Assembly (NCBI GenBank): GCA_028873595.1
Contig: JAPPOV010000009.1
Location: 23,501 to 87,500, forward strand
Reading direction: 5' to 3'
Length of the DNA: 64,000 bases
Source: Gemmatimonadota bacterium
Lineage (GTDB): Bacteria; Gemmatimonadota; Gemmatimonadetes; Longimicrobiales; Gaopeijiaceae
Positions 44,215 through 54,349 of the stretch are shown in pieces (positions within the stretch are counted from its first letter, which is position 1; the number at the start of each line of letters is the position of its first letter). Under the pieces are notes generated by a model that worked only from the letters and a program-made list of their open reading frames with translations, was not told the DNA's origin and did not search any database. The position numbers were made by a program, and so were the translations under genes.

Positions 44215-46680
44215 CTAGAAGCCCGGCCCCATGCGGAAGTGTAGCTTCCAACCGGGCACCGCCTTGTCGAAGCCGTACGCGTAATCGAGACCGATCGGAC
44301 CGAACGGTGTCACGATCTGCATGCCGACGCCCGCACCCCGATACAGACTCTGCGGATTGAACTCCGAGGGATCGCGCCAGACCGACCCCGCGTCATAAAA
44401 GAGCCCGAGACCGATCTGGTCGCTCAATCGAATCGCGTACTCCGCCGTGAAGCTGAAGAACGCATCACCCAGCCGGTCGATGTCGGTGATGTCGTTCGAT
44501 CGGCGCGGATAGAGTCCGAGCGGTGTGATCGTCGTTTCGTCATACCCACGTAGCTGTTGCCCGAACTGCACGCCACCCATCCAGAAGCGATCGAACGGGA
44601 AGGCCCCGGCGTCCCCGAACACGGCACCACCTCGCAGCGTCAGTCCCAATGCGAAGCGGATTCCGCCACCGGGGTTGCCGTCACCACCGACTTGGCCGAC
44701 CGGCACCCAGAACGATCCATCGCCAAGCACGCGTGTGAAGTCACCGTCACCCGCCAAGAACCCGCCATTCTGCTCGATCGTGATGTTTTGGCGAGACCCC
44801 AGTGTCGGGAAGAGTGGGTGGTTGAGCGTGCTGCGCGTCACGCCGAGCGATAACTGACTCTGTACGCCCGGCGGACGTCCGAAGAGCGAGGTGTCGTCGA
44901 CGTTGTCGAAAAGTTCGTACTTCGTGCGGGACAGTCCGTAGCCGACGAAGACCCGCGTCCGCTGGGAACCCATCCAGGGGAAGCCGAAACGGACACTACC
45001 ACCGATCCTGCGTCGGCGACCGGATGAGAATTGAAAGCACCGGTCTCGGCTATTGATGTGTGAGATCGTTCCCGAGGTGCGACTCTGAAAGAGCGCCGGG
45101 TCGGTAAACGACAGTTCGAAGCTGTTCAGGTAGCGACCGAAGTCCCATCGCAACGATCCGGACTTGGCCTGCCCGAATAGGTTCGGTTGATCGTACCCGA
45201 TGAAGCCGGATAACCCGACACCGCCGCCGACGGATGTGCCGAAGTTGATCGAGCCGGTCTGCCGCTCGACGACGTTGAACGTCACGTCGACATCACCGTT
45301 GTCGAGTGGGGTGATGTCCGGAAATGGCAGTGGCGTCTCGAAGAAGCCAAGCGCTGAAATGTTCTGATAGCTCTGGAGCAACCGATCCTGGCTGTACACG
45401 TCGCCAGGGAGCACGAAGAGCTGGTTCCGAATGACCCACTCATACGTGTATTCGTTCCCCGCGATGGAGACCCGATTCACGATCGCCGGCGTTCCCTCGA
45501 CGATCTGCCAGCTGGCGTCGACCGTAGGCGGCTCACCATCCGCCCCGTCGTTCACGTCTACGACAGGATTTACACGAATGTAGAGGTACCCCTCGTTTCG
45601 ATACCGCTCCTCGACAGCTGTGATGGCGGCATTGAACGACTCCGCATTGAAGACCTCACCGACCTCATTGGCCGGTCCTTCACCACCGGCGAGTCCAAGC
45701 GTTCCAAGCAGTCCGCCGCCCCGAGTAGACCGGAAGAATTCTTCGAGCTCATCGTCCTCGAACACCGTATTGCCGTCGATCTCGAACTCACCGAGCCGGT
45801 ATTGCTCACCTTCGTCGACCGTAACCTCGACGATGGCCTTACCGGACGAGGGGTCGATGATCAGGGTGTCCCCGACCACCTGCATGTCGAGGTAGCCGTG
45901 CGACCGGTACAGGCTCGGCAGGTTCTGTTGAAGATCCGCGGCAAATGTCACCTGATCGTACGTGCCGGACCGGAACCACCAGAATCCCTCTTTCCGGGTC
46001 GACATGGCGCCTGCCAGCTCACTGTCCGACACGCCTTCATTTCCGCTGAACACCACCTCGGCCACCGTCACGCGCTGGCCTTCGGCCACATTCAGCACGA
46101 GTTCGATCTCATTCTGGCGGGTCGTCGGGACGATGGTCTCCGTGATCTCCGCGAACGGAATGCCCTCCGAAGCCAACTCCGACCGGATGTACGCCTTGGC
46201 GTCCATGATCTTTTGCTGGCTCAGCGGGAACCCACTGTTGAGACCCGTAGTGTCGCGCACCTCACGTGCGGAAACGTTCTGCAAGCCTTCGATGGAGACC
46301 CGCGCAACGAGCGGAGCTTCCTCGACTTCGACCATGAGGATGTACGGGCTCACACCGGCCCCGTTGGGCTCACGCGCCCGAACAACGACGTCGTCGAATT
46401 GTCCGGTTCCGAGCAGCTCCTTGATTCCGCGTTGTACCGCTCTGTACGTGATGTCCTGACCCGATTGGATGGCGAAGAGCTGCGTGATCAGCTGGGACTG
46501 GACACGAGCGTTCCCGGCGACTTCGATCGAATCCACGCGAACGGTAGAGCTGGCCTGCTGCCCTCCAGCCTGTGCTGCGATGCCTGTAGGCGACCCAAGC
46601 GCCACTACGCCGAGGAAGGCCGCCGCAAGCGCGGAGGCCTTCCCGGAAAACCGAACAGATGGGCGGTAGGAGAAACTCAC
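44215..46680 (-). CDS. bamA: Outer membrane protein assembly factor BamA
   Basis: An 821-residue Omp85 protein with a signal peptide (cleavage near GIAAQAG). Five POTRA domains fill ~45-440 (start VRVDSIEVAGNARVQSQLI; others such as TVAEVVFSGNEGVSDSEL, RLGEFEIDGNTVFEDDEL and IVNRVSIAGNEYTYEWVIRNQL), followed by the 16-strand barrel. The barrel ends with the usual phenylalanine (RMGPGF). It inserts beta-barrel proteins in the outer membrane. The GTG start overlaps the clpC stop as GTGA. Confidence 0.97.
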   Translation of the reverse strand: MSFSYRPSVRFSGKASALAAAFLGVVALGSPTGIAAQAGGQQASSTVRVDSIEVAGNARVQSQLITQLFAIQSGQDITYRAVQRGIKELLGTGQFDDVVVRAREPNGAGVSPYILMVEVEEAPLVARVSIEGLQNVSAREVRDTTGLNSGFPLSQQKIMDAKAYIRSELASEGIPFAEITETIVPTTRQNEIELVLNVAEGQRVTVAEVVFSGNEGVSDSELAGAMSTRKEGFWWFRSGTYDQVTFAADLQQNLPSLYRSHGYLDMQVVGDTLIIDPSSGKAIVEVTVDEGEQYRLGEFEIDGNTVFEDDELEEFFRSTRGGGLLGTLGLAGGEGPANEVGEVFNAESFNAAITAVEERYRNEGYLYIRVNPVVDVNDGADGEPPTVDASWQIVEGTPAIVNRVSIAGNEYTYEWVIRNQLFVLPGDVYSQDRLLQSYQNISALGFFETPLPFPDITPLDNGDVDVTFNVVERQTGSINFGTSVGGGVGLSGFIGYDQPNLFGQAKSGSLRWDFGRYLNSFELSFTDPALFQSRTSGTISHINSRDRCFQFSSGRRRRIGGSVRFGFPWMGSQRTRVFVGYGLSRTKYELFDNVDDTSLFGRPPGVQSQLSLGVTRSTLNHPLFPTLGSRQNITIEQNGGFLAGDGDFTRVLGDGSFWVPVGQVGGDGNPGGGIRFALGLTLRGGAVFGDAGAFPFDRFWMGGVQFGQQLRGYDETTITPLGLYPRRSNDITDIDRLGDAFFSFTAEYAIRLSDQIGLGLFYDAGSVWRDPSEFNPQSLYRGAGVGMQIVTPFGPIGLDYAYGFDKAVPGWKLHFRMGPGF

Positions 46681-49169
46681 GTCTTGGTCGCTGACTCCGC
46701 GCGCAGGATAAGGCCTTCGCCATCCGGGTTCACATCAACTTCGATCTCGTCGCCCGCGCTGAACTCTGCCAGCAGGATCTTCTCCGAAAGCGGATCCTCA
46801 AGGTAGCGCTGAATTGCACGCTTGAGCGGCCGGGCCCCGAACTTCTCGTCGTACCCTTCCTCAACGAGGAAGGCGAGCGCGGCGTCGGTAAACCGGAGCG
46901 TGATCGCTTCCTCTTCCAGGCGCGAATGAACGTCCTGCATGAGGATGTGAATGATCTCGCCGATGTCCTGCTTGCTGAGCGGGTGAAAAACGATCGTGTC
47001 GTCGACCCGGTTCAGGAATTCGGGGTTGAACGCGCGCTCGATCTCCTGAGCGACCTTGTCCTTCATGATCTGGTAGCTCGACTCCGGATCGGCGGTCTGA
47101 AACCCGAGTCCGCCGCCCTTGCTGATGTCACGTGCCCCCAGGTTCGAGGTCATGATCAGCACCGTGTTCTTGAAGTCGATGACGCGACCGTAGTTGTCCG
47201 TGAGATGCCCTTCATCGAGGACTTGAAGAAGAATGTTGAACACATCCGGGTGGGCTTTTTCCACCTCATCGAGAAGGACGACCGAATACGGGCGCCGCCG
47301 CACGGCTTTCGTCAGAGCACCGGAGTCTTCGTACCCGACGTAGCCCGGAGGTGCTCCGATGAGACGTGACACGGAGAACTTCTCCATGTACTCACTCATG
47401 TCTACGCGAATCAGTGCATCACGGTCGTCGAAAAGGAACTCCGCCAGAGCACGGGCGAGTTCCGTCTTACCCACACCGGTGGGCCCCGAGAAGATGAACG
47501 ACCCGATTGGACGGTTCGGATCCTTCAGCCCGGCTCGGCTGCGACGGATCGCGCGACTGATCGCTACGATCGCGTCATGCTGACCGACGATGGACTTGTG
47601 CAGTTCGTCTTCCATGTTGACCAGACGCTCGGACTCCGTTTGCCGGATGCGCTGCACGGGCACCCCCGTCCAGCGGCCAACGATAAACGCAATTTCGTCC
47701 GTGGAGATCTCAGGTCGGTGCTGTTGCCGCTCTTCCTCCCACGCCAATTGTCGCTCGCGGATCTGCTGGCTGAACTCACGCTCTTCATCACGCAACTCCG
47801 CTGCCCGCTCGAAGTCCTGATCCCCGATCGCGGATTCCTTCCGCTGGGCAATCTCGGCGAGCTGTTCCTTGAGCTCCTCGCCGTCCGCAGGCGGAACCTG
47901 ACTCGCAATGCGTGCCCGTGCTCCGGCCTCGTCGATCACGTCGATCGCCTTGTCGGGAAGGAACCGGTCCGTGATGTAGCGGTCCGAAAGCTTCGCGGCG
48001 TGCTCGATCGCCTCGTCGGGGATCACGATCTTGTGATGATCCTCGTAGTGCCCCCGCAAACCCTTCAGGATTTCGACGGTCTCATCCACCGCGGGTGGGT
48101 CTACGATGACAGGCTGGAACCGCCGCTCCAGGGCGCCATCCTTCTCGATGTACTTTCTGTACTCATTCAGCGTCGAGGCCCCGATGCACTGCAGCTCACC
48201 GCGGGCGAGGGCCGGCTTGAGCATGTTGGACGCATCGATCGCACCCTCGGCCGCACCCGCACCGACAAGCGTGTGCAGCTCGTCGATGAAGAGGATGACG
48301 GTCTTGTTCTGCTCGATCTCGCTCATGACCGCCTTGAGGCGCTCCTCGAACTGGCCACGGTACTTGGTCCCGGCGATCACGGCCGCCATGTCGAGTGCCA
48401 GGACCCGGTAGTCCTTCAGCGCCTCGGTGATCTCACCGCCAGCAATGATCTGGGCAAGCCCCTCGACGATCGCCGTCTTCCCGACGCCCGGCTCACCAAT
48501 GAGCACAGGGTTGTTCTTTTTTCGGCGACAGAGAATCTCGACCATCCGTTCGATCTCTTCAGACCGCCCAATGGTTGGATCGAGCTTTTCCTGGCGAGCC
48601 AGCTCAGTCAGGTCACGGCAGAAATGATCGAGTGCCGGCGTCTTGGACTTCTTGTCTCCCTTGGCCGATCCGGAGCTGATGCTCGACACCTCTTCACCGC
48701 CCCCGACCCCCGTCGGCTCAGAGGGTGTCACGTCCGTTCCGAGAACCTTGAGCGTTTCACCCCGGGCCTCGTCCAAGGTCACGCCGAGGGAGTTGAGGAC
48801 CTGGGCTGCGATCCCTTTCTCTTCACGGAGAAGCCCGAGAAGGAGGTGTTCGGTTCCGACGTATGAGTGGGTCAACTCACGCGCCTCTTTCATTGCGAAT
48901 TCCAGGACTTTCTTCGCCCGTGACGTGTAGGGAAGCTCGCCCAGTGCGATCGTCGCCTTGCCCTTTCGCACGGATTCTTCGACCCGCTCGTGAATCTGCT
49001 CCAGATCGACACTGAGGTGCTGAAGCACCGCAGCGGCGACACCCTCACCCTCGCGGATCAGTCCGAGCAAGATGTGCTCGGTGCCCACATAGTCGTGCTG
49101 AAGACGGATGGCCTCTTCTCGGGCCATCGCCAGGACCTTCCGGACTCGGTCGGTGAAGTTGTAATTCAT
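46677..49169 (-). CDS. clpC: ATP-dependent Clp protease ATPase subunit ClpC
   Basis: An 830-residue AAA+ unfoldase. The two N-terminal Clp-N repeats ([22 protein letters not shown] and [22 protein letters not shown]) bind adaptors or phospho-arginine substrates. Walker A motifs are GEPGVGKTA (~225) and GPTGVGKTE (~570), and a UVR-type M domain ([15 protein letters not shown]) lies between them. It works with ClpP, which is not in the window. It is preceded by mcsA and mcsB, a set that in Firmicutes marks and degrades arginine-phosphorylated proteins. Confidence 0.97.
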   Translation of the reverse strand: MNYNFTDRVRKVLAMAREEAIRLQHDYVGTEHILLGLIREGEGVAAAVLQHLSVDLEQIHERVEESVRKGKATIALGELPYTSRAKKVLEFAMKEARELTHSYVGTEHLLLGLLREEKGIAAQVLNSLGVTLDEARGETLKVLGTDVTPSEPTGVGGGEEVSSISSGSAKGDKKSKTPALDHFCRDLTELARQEKLDPTIGRSEEIERMVEILCRRKKNNPVLIGEPGVGKTAIVEGLAQIIAGGEITEALKDYRVLALDMAAVIAGTKYRGQFEERLKAVMSEIEQNKTVILFIDELHTLVGAGAAEGAIDASNMLKPALARGELQCIGASTLNEYRKYIEKDGALERRFQPVIVDPPAVDETVEILKGLRGHYEDHHKIVIPDEAIEHAAKLSDRYITDRFLPDKAIDVIDEAGARARIASQVPPADGEELKEQLAEIAQRKESAIGDQDFERAAELRDEEREFSQQIRERQLAWEEERQQHRPEISTDEIAFIVGRWTGVPVQRIRQTESERLVNMEDELHKSIVGQHDAIVAISRAIRRSRAGLKDPNRPIGSFIFSGPTGVGKTELARALAEFLFDDRDALIRVDMSEYMEKFSVSRLIGAPPGYVGYEDSGALTKAVRRRPYSVVLLDEVEKAHPDVFNILLQVLDEGHLTDNYGRVIDFKNTVLIMTSNLGARDISKGGGLGFQTADPESSYQIMKDKVAQEIERAFNPEFLNRVDDTIVFHPLSKQDIGEIIHILMQDVHSRLEEEAITLRFTDAALAFLVEEGYDEKFGARPLKRAIQRYLEDPLSEKILLAEFSAGDEIEVDVNPDGEGLILRAESATKT

Positions 49170-49175
49170 AACCCG

Positions 49176-50294
49176 TCAGGGCTGATCGGAAGGGCGATCG
49201 TCGACGGGCTCGGCCGAGACGTCCCCCTCAGAGGCCAGGATACGACGCACAAAAGAGGCACGGTGCGCGTCGCGCTCCTCAGGAATAAGATCGCGGCCAG
49301 CCGCCTGATCAAGGTGAGCCGCTTGAGTAAAGATCATCAATTTATTCAGCGTGTATACACGCAGCCCGGGGAGAAGGTTCAGGCTCATGCCAAGCCGCAC
49401 CCCGGAGAGATAATTCATCAGCTCCTCGAACGTGAGCATGCGGGCGTAGCGCAGCGTTCCATATGCTCGCCAGATCTTGTCCTCGGTCAGCCCGGGCGCA
49501 TCGCGCAGAAGGATCTGGCGAGCTTGAAGCTCCTTGTCGATGACCGTTCTCACTACCCGGTCGAGGTCCTCGATCAGGTCCTCTTCCGTGCGTCCGAGCG
49601 TCGTCTGATTCGAAATCTGAAAGAAGTTGCCCACAACCTCGGAGCCCTCACCATAGAGCCCGCGAAACGTCATTCCCAGCTCACCCATGCCGCGCAGTGC
49701 TTTGCCGATTTCCTTGGTCAAAACGAGGCCGGGCAAATGCATGAAGACCGAGGCCCGTAAACCCGAGCCGACGTTGGTCGGACAGCTGGTCAGGAACCCG
49801 AACTCATGGTGGTACGCGTAGGGGAGTTCGCGACCCAGCTCCTCGTCGAGCCGGTCAACGATGCGCCAGGCCTCCGAAATTCGAAGGCCGGACAGGAGAC
49901 TCTGCATCCGAAGATGGTCCTCCTCATTGACCATCACGCTCAACGGTTCACGACGGGAGAAGTGCACCGCAGTGCTTGTGGCAGGTCCCGTCCCCTCCGC
50001 CCCGAGGAGGTCCCGGGTGACCAGACGCCGCTCATGGAGAACGTGTCGAGTTCGGTCCGGAACCTCCGGCATCTCCAGCAGGATCCCGCCCTTAAGCGTT
50101 TCCGAGAGGCCTGCCGATTCTCGGAACTGTCGGAGGACTGCTTCCCGATCATTCACACGAGCACGGATACCGAACGCATGCCCCTGAAGGTTGCGGGCCA
50201 GGCGCACACGGGTGGAGAGCACGATATCAGCGTGTTCGCCGCTGGCCTCGAGCCAGCCAAGGCCATGGTCCGGGATCGCGTCGAACTCGGTCAC
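49176..50294 (-). CDS. mcsB: Protein-arginine kinase McsB
   Basis: A 372-residue enzyme of the phosphagen-kinase fold that phosphorylates arginine in proteins. Seen: the nucleotide-binding LSTRVRLARNL near 26-36, the signature NEEDH at 123-127, and the C-terminal RDAHRA at 341-346, which matches the allosteric phospho-arginine pocket motif of Firmicute McsB. All critical positions I can judge are intact, so it is probably active. The GTG start overlaps mcsA as GTGA. Confidence 0.96.
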   Translation of the reverse strand: MTEFDAIPDHGLGWLEASGEHADIVLSTRVRLARNLQGHAFGIRARVNDREAVLRQFRESAGLSETLKGGILLEMPEVPDRTRHVLHERRLVTRDLLGAEGTGPATSTAVHFSRREPLSVMVNEEDHLRMQSLLSGLRISEAWRIVDRLDEELGRELPYAYHHEFGFLTSCPTNVGSGLRASVFMHLPGLVLTKEIGKALRGMGELGMTFRGLYGEGSEVVGNFFQISNQTTLGRTEEDLIEDLDRVVRTVIDKELQARQILLRDAPGLTEDKIWRAYGTLRYARMLTFEELMNYLSGVRLGMSLNLLPGLRVYTLNKLMIFTQAAHLDQAAGRDLIPEERDAHRASFVRRILASEGDVSAEPVDDRPSDQP

Positions 50295-50806
50295 GTCACT
50301 TCCTGCGCCGGCCCCATGGCCCGGATCTCGTCACGAAGCTCTGCCGCGCGCTCGAAGTCTTCAGCCTGCACCGCTCGGTCCAGCTTCCGACGCAGCCCCT
50401 CGAGACGCTTCTCGATCTGGGAAACGGTCGGATCAGGCGGCAGGTACACCTTCCCCACATGCTTCACACCCCCATGAATGCGGCGCAACAGGCGTGGCAG
50501 ATGGTTGGAAAATGCCTCATAGCACTGTGGGCAACCGAGACGAGTGGTCTTGCGGAAGTCATCGAAGGTCAGCCCGCAGAACGCGCACGGCTCATCTCCG
50601 TTGGACGAAAGCCCCGGGACCTCGGGTGAGACCTTCTCGATGAGGTCGAGGAGTTGATAGTTCGCAGGGTCGGGGGAATCCTGCAGTCCCTTCTCGGCCG
50701 CACACGCCTGACACAGGTGATGCGTCGACATTTCGTTGTTTACGATCTGCGTAAGGTGTACGACCGCCTCGGTCGAACCGCAGTTCTCGCATTTCATGTC
50801 GGCCAT
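50291..50806 (-). CDS. mcsA: McsA-like zinc-binding activator
   Basis: A 171-residue protein, starting at ATG 50806 (MADMKCENCG). Four CxxC pairs form two zinc sites: CENC, CQAC, CAFC and CPQC. The C-terminal UVR motif ([17 protein letters not shown]) is typical of McsA. It activates McsB and links it to ClpC. No ctsR repressor gene precedes it, unlike the Firmicute operon; lolD is the upstream neighbour and overlaps the possible longer frame. Confidence 0.93.
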   Translation of the reverse strand: MADMKCENCGSTEAVVHLTQIVNNEMSTHHLCQACAAEKGLQDSPDPANYQLLDLIEKVSPEVPGLSSNGDEPCAFCGLTFDDFRKTTRLGCPQCYEAFSNHLPRLLRRIHGGVKHVGKVYLPPDPTVSQIEKRLEGLRRKLDRAVQAEDFERAAELRDEIRAMGPAQEVT

Positions 50807-50849
50807 CGATCGATCCCCGAGCTCCTGACCGGTGAGGGTTCGGACACGC

Positions 50850-51554
50850 CTACCCCTCACCCCTCGGTTGGAGCCGTCCGCGTTCCATCACGAGCACTCG
50901 GTCCGCACGATCCGCCAGATTGTGATTGTGCGTGACGACAATGATCGAAAGGTCTCCCCGTCCGCGTAGTTCGAAGAGCAGATCGTGAAGCATGCCGCTG
51001 GTCTCCGTATCGAGGTTGCCACTCGGCTCGTCAGCCAGGAGCACGACGGGATCGTTGACGAGAGCCCGCGCCACCGCCACCCGCTGCTGCTCACCACCCG
51101 ATAGTTGGCGGGGCTTGTGCGTCAGTCGATCAGCAAGTCCCACGTCGGCCAGGATCCCTTCCGCCTTGTTTCGCGCTGCGGCCTCGTCGATCCCGGCGAT
51201 CAGCGCCGGCATCATGACGTTCTCGACCGCGGTGAATTCACGGAGCAGGTGGTGAAATTGGAAGACGAAGCCCACGCTCCGGTTACGGATGGTCGCAATC
51301 GCTTCGTCACCGAGCGTGCCCACCGCTCTTCCTTCGATGATCACCTCACCCGCCGTCGGGCGATCGAGCGCTCCAAGCACATGCAACAGCGTCGATTTCC
51401 CCGCTCCGCTCGCCCCGATGATTGCCACCGTCTCGTTGGCAGACAGCTGGAAGTCGATGCCCCCCAGGATCGGTAACGCTCGCCCGTCCCCGCCGGTGAA
51501 CACTTTGGTGATACCTCGAGCCTCGAGCGGAGGCACTCCGTTGCCCCTACTCAT
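50850..51554 (-). CDS. lolD: Lipoprotein-releasing ABC transporter ATPase LolD
   Basis: A 234-residue ABC ATPase powering extraction of lipoproteins from the inner membrane. Motifs: Walker [22 protein letters not shown], the Q-loop region [21 protein letters not shown] typical of LolD, the signature [15 protein letters not shown], and Walker [14 protein letters not shown]. It overlaps the permease gene by eight bases and ends 44 bases upstream of the mcsA start. Confidence 0.95.
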   Translation of the reverse strand: MSRGNGVPPLEARGITKVFTGGDGRALPILGGIDFQLSANETVAIIGASGAGKSTLLHVLGALDRPTAGEVIIEGRAVGTLGDEAIATIRNRSVGFVFQFHHLLREFTAVENVMMPALIAGIDEAAARNKAEGILADVGLADRLTHKPRQLSGGEQQRVAVARALVNDPVVLLADEPSGNLDTETSGMLHDLLFELRGRGDLSIIVVTHNHNLADRADRVLVMERGRLQPRGEG

Positions 51555-52797
51555 GGCGGATCGCGTCGACCGGCTGGAGACGGGAAGCCTGGCGCGCTGG
51601 GTAGATGGTGGCGCCGAACGACACGAGAATGCTCGCCACCACGATCAAGAAGATCATGAGAGGATCCATCGTCGCCGGCAGGTGATCCACAAAGTACACG
51701 TCACCGGGGATCTTGATGAGCTCGAATCGATCCAGTGACCACGACAGCAGTATACCGAGTGCTGCCCCAGCAGTGGTGCCGATCACCCCGATCCAGACGC
51801 CCTGGATCACGAAGACGCGCATAATGCCCTTTTCGGTCATCCCCATTGTCCGGAGAATCCCGATTTCCTTCGTGCGATCCGACACCACCATCACGAGCGT
51901 ACTCACGATGTTGAAGGCAGCCACCACGACGATCAGGAAGACGATCACGCCCAACGCGATCTTCTCGAGTTGGAGGGCACTGAACAGTGCGCGGTTTCGT
52001 TCGATCCACGACTGGACCGAGTACGGGTACCCGAGTCGTTCCCCCAGCCGGGCACCGATCTCGGTTGCCTGCGTTTCGTCCTCGAGACGCACGCCGATCC
52101 CACTCGCGTCAGCCTCGGCGAGCCCGAGCAGCTCCTGCGCGGCGGGCAGCGTCGTATAGATGTTCGAGAGGTCGTACTCGTACATCCCTGTGGTGAAGGT
52201 GCCAGTCACCTGGAATTGACGCAGAGTCGGCTGGAACCCACCGAAGACATCCTGATTCAGGTTCTCCATCGACATCACAACCATCGTGTCGCCGGGGAAG
52301 ATCCCCATTCGATCCGCCAGGACCGAACCCATCAGAAGTGGAGGCAATCCCGATTCGGGTGGCTTCAGGTCGAGCGCACCCTCGATGATCTGCCGTTCCA
52401 TCTCGGTGGCGGCCACAGCCGCCGTATCGATGTCGATGCCGAACAGGTATGCCGGCTGCGAGTACTGCCCCCCGTCCAGTACGAGCGTCACGTTGGACAT
52501 CGCGAACGGAGCAGCGCCGGCGACTCCGTCCATCATCAGGATCGAATCGATGACCGAGTCGTACTCTTTCAGCTGCAAGCTCGTGCTGAACTCCAGAACA
52601 TACAGGTGCGGCGTCGACTCGAGGATCTTGCTCCGGAGCTCGCCCTGCATGCCGCTCATGACCGAAATCACCGTGATGAGCGCGGCAACACCCAGCATGA
52701 CTCCGCCGAGGGCGATCCACGTGATGAGAGAGAGCAGTCCCCGCCCTCGTCCCGCTCGCAGGTAATGCCGTGCGATGAACCAGTTGAGGCGGTCCAA
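51547..52797 (-). CDS. lolC: Lipoprotein-releasing ABC transporter permease LolC/LolE
   Basis: A 416-residue inner-membrane permease. One N-terminal helix (LLSLITWIALGGVMLGVAALITVISVMSGMQ) is followed by a ~230-residue periplasmic domain and three C-terminal helices in the FtsX-like pattern (VVVAAFNIVSTLVMVVSDRTKEIGILRTMGMTEKGIMRVF). Only one permease gene is present, so the transporter may be a homodimer, as in LolF-type systems of some diderms. Confidence 0.93.
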   Translation of the reverse strand: MDRLNWFIARHYLRAGRGRGLLSLITWIALGGVMLGVAALITVISVMSGMQGELRSKILESTPHLYVLEFSTSLQLKEYDSVIDSILMMDGVAGAAPFAMSNVTLVLDGGQYSQPAYLFGIDIDTAAVAATEMERQIIEGALDLKPPESGLPPLLMGSVLADRMGIFPGDTMVVMSMENLNQDVFGGFQPTLRQFQVTGTFTTGMYEYDLSNIYTTLPAAQELLGLAEADASGIGVRLEDETQATEIGARLGERLGYPYSVQSWIERNRALFSALQLEKIALGVIVFLIVVVAAFNIVSTLVMVVSDRTKEIGILRTMGMTEKGIMRVFVIQGVWIGVIGTTAGAALGILLSWSLDRFELIKIPGDVYFVDHLPATMDPLMIFLIVVASILVSFGATIYPARQASRLQPVDAIRHE

Positions 52798-52801
52798 CGT
52801 G

Positions 52802-54346
52802 CTAGTCTTCGGTCCGGAGGATCGGGAACAGGATCACGTCCCGGATCGAGGTCTGACCCGTAAGCATCATGACAAAGCGATCCACGCCCATGCCCACTCC
52901 ACCCGTGGGAGGCATGCCGTATTCGAGCGCACGGATATAATCGTCGTCGATCTGTTGCGCTTCGTTGTCCCCGGCCTCCCTCATAGCCGCCTGGGCTTCG
53001 AAGCGCTCTCGCTGGTCGATCGGGTCATTCAGCTCCGAGAACGCGTTGAAGATCTCGGCGCCCCCGATGTACATCTCGAATCGCTCAGTAAGGCGCGGGT
53101 CCCCCCTGTGGCTCTTCGCAAGTGGGCTGAGTTCCTTCGGATGATCGATCACGAAGGTCGGCTCCATCAGCCCCGGCTCGACCAATTCGCCGAAGAGCTT
53201 GTCGATGAGCTTGCCGCGTCCGGCCCCGTCGAGATCGGGGATCTCGAACTCTTCCGCCTTCGCACGAAGCTCCTCGTCCGACATCTCGTGCACGTCCTGG
53301 TGAAGCGCCTCGGAGAGACCCGAGACCAGTCCGAGTCGGCGGAACGGGACCGACACGGGGATTTCCTGCTCACCCAACCGAATCACACGCTCGCCAATCA
53401 CTGTATCGAGGACATGGAGCACCATGCGTTCGACGAGGTCCATCTGATCCTCGTAATCCGAGAACGCCTGATACCACTCGAGCATCGTGAACTCTGGATT
53501 GTGCACCCTCGACAGCCCTTCATTCCGGAAGTCCTTGGAGATCTCGTAGACCCGGTCGAGCCCACCGACAATGAGCCGCTTCAGATAGAGTTCGTCTGCG
53601 ATCCTCAGGTACATCGTCTGGTCGAGCGCCTCGTGATGGGTGACGAACGGAGTTGCGGAGGCACCGCCGTACAAGGGCTGGAGTACCGGCGTCTCGACCT
53701 CGAGGAACCCTTGCTCATCCAGAAAGCGACGAAGTTCCGAGATCACCCGCGACCGAGTACGAAACACGTCACGTACATCCGGATGAACCGCGAGATCAGC
53801 ATATCTTTGCCGGTATCGAGTCTCTTGGTCCTGGAATCCACCGTAGACCGTTCGCTCTCCGGACTCCTGATCGGTCTCAACCTTCCCGAACGGAAGTGGC
53901 CGCAGCGACTTCGTAAGCAGCGTCCAGGACTCAACCTGTACCGTGACCTCACCGGTCTGAGTACGGAACGTCGGGCCTTCGGCCCCAATCCAATCGCTGA
54001 CATCCAGGAGAGAGAGTGCCTCGAACGACTCTTCGCCGACGACGTTCTTCCGGAAATAGAGCTGAAGACGCCCATGTCCGTCTTCAATGTGCGCGAAGAC
54101 ACTGCGACCCATATCGCGCCAACCGACGATTCTCCCACCGAGCTTGACGTGCGTGCCGTGCCCGTTCTCACCAAGTGATTCGGCGGCCTCGGCTGCCTCA
54201 AAGGCCTTGATCGTCGCTGCGGAAGACGAGGTGGGAGAAAAGTTGTACGCGAACGGCTCCATACCGCGCTCGACGATCGCCTCGAGCTTCTCACGACGGT
54301 GACGAAGGACCTGACTCAGGTCGTCCGTGATCTGGTTCTCTGACAT
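52802..54346 (-). CDS. lysS: Lysyl-tRNA synthetase (class II)
   Basis: A 514-residue class IIb synthetase. The N-terminal OB anticodon-binding domain (KLGGRIVGWRDMGRSVFAHIEDG) is followed by motif 1 and motif 2 (FRNEGLSRVHNPEFTMLEWYQAFSDY) and motif 3 (GMGVDRFVMMLTGQTSIRDVILFPI). It charges tRNA-Lys. It starts four bases after prfB ends, and a prfB-lysS pair is found in many bacteria. Confidence 0.97.
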   Translation of the reverse strand: MSENQITDDLSQVLRHRREKLEAIVERGMEPFAYNFSPTSSSAATIKAFEAAEAAESLGENGHGTHVKLGGRIVGWRDMGRSVFAHIEDGHGRLQLYFRKNVVGEESFEALSLLDVSDWIGAEGPTFRTQTGEVTVQVESWTLLTKSLRPLPFGKVETDQESGERTVYGGFQDQETRYRQRYADLAVHPDVRDVFRTRSRVISELRRFLDEQGFLEVETPVLQPLYGGASATPFVTHHEALDQTMYLRIADELYLKRLIVGGLDRVYEISKDFRNEGLSRVHNPEFTMLEWYQAFSDYEDQMDLVERMVLHVLDTVIGERVIRLGEQEIPVSVPFRRLGLVSGLSEALHQDVHEMSDEELRAKAEEFEIPDLDGAGRGKLIDKLFGELVEPGLMEPTFVIDHPKELSPLAKSHRGDPRLTERFEMYIGGAEIFNAFSELNDPIDQRERFEAQAAMREAGDNEAQQIDDDYIRALEYGMPPTGGVGMGVDRFVMMLTGQTSIRDVILFPILRTED

Positions 54347-54349
54347 CGG

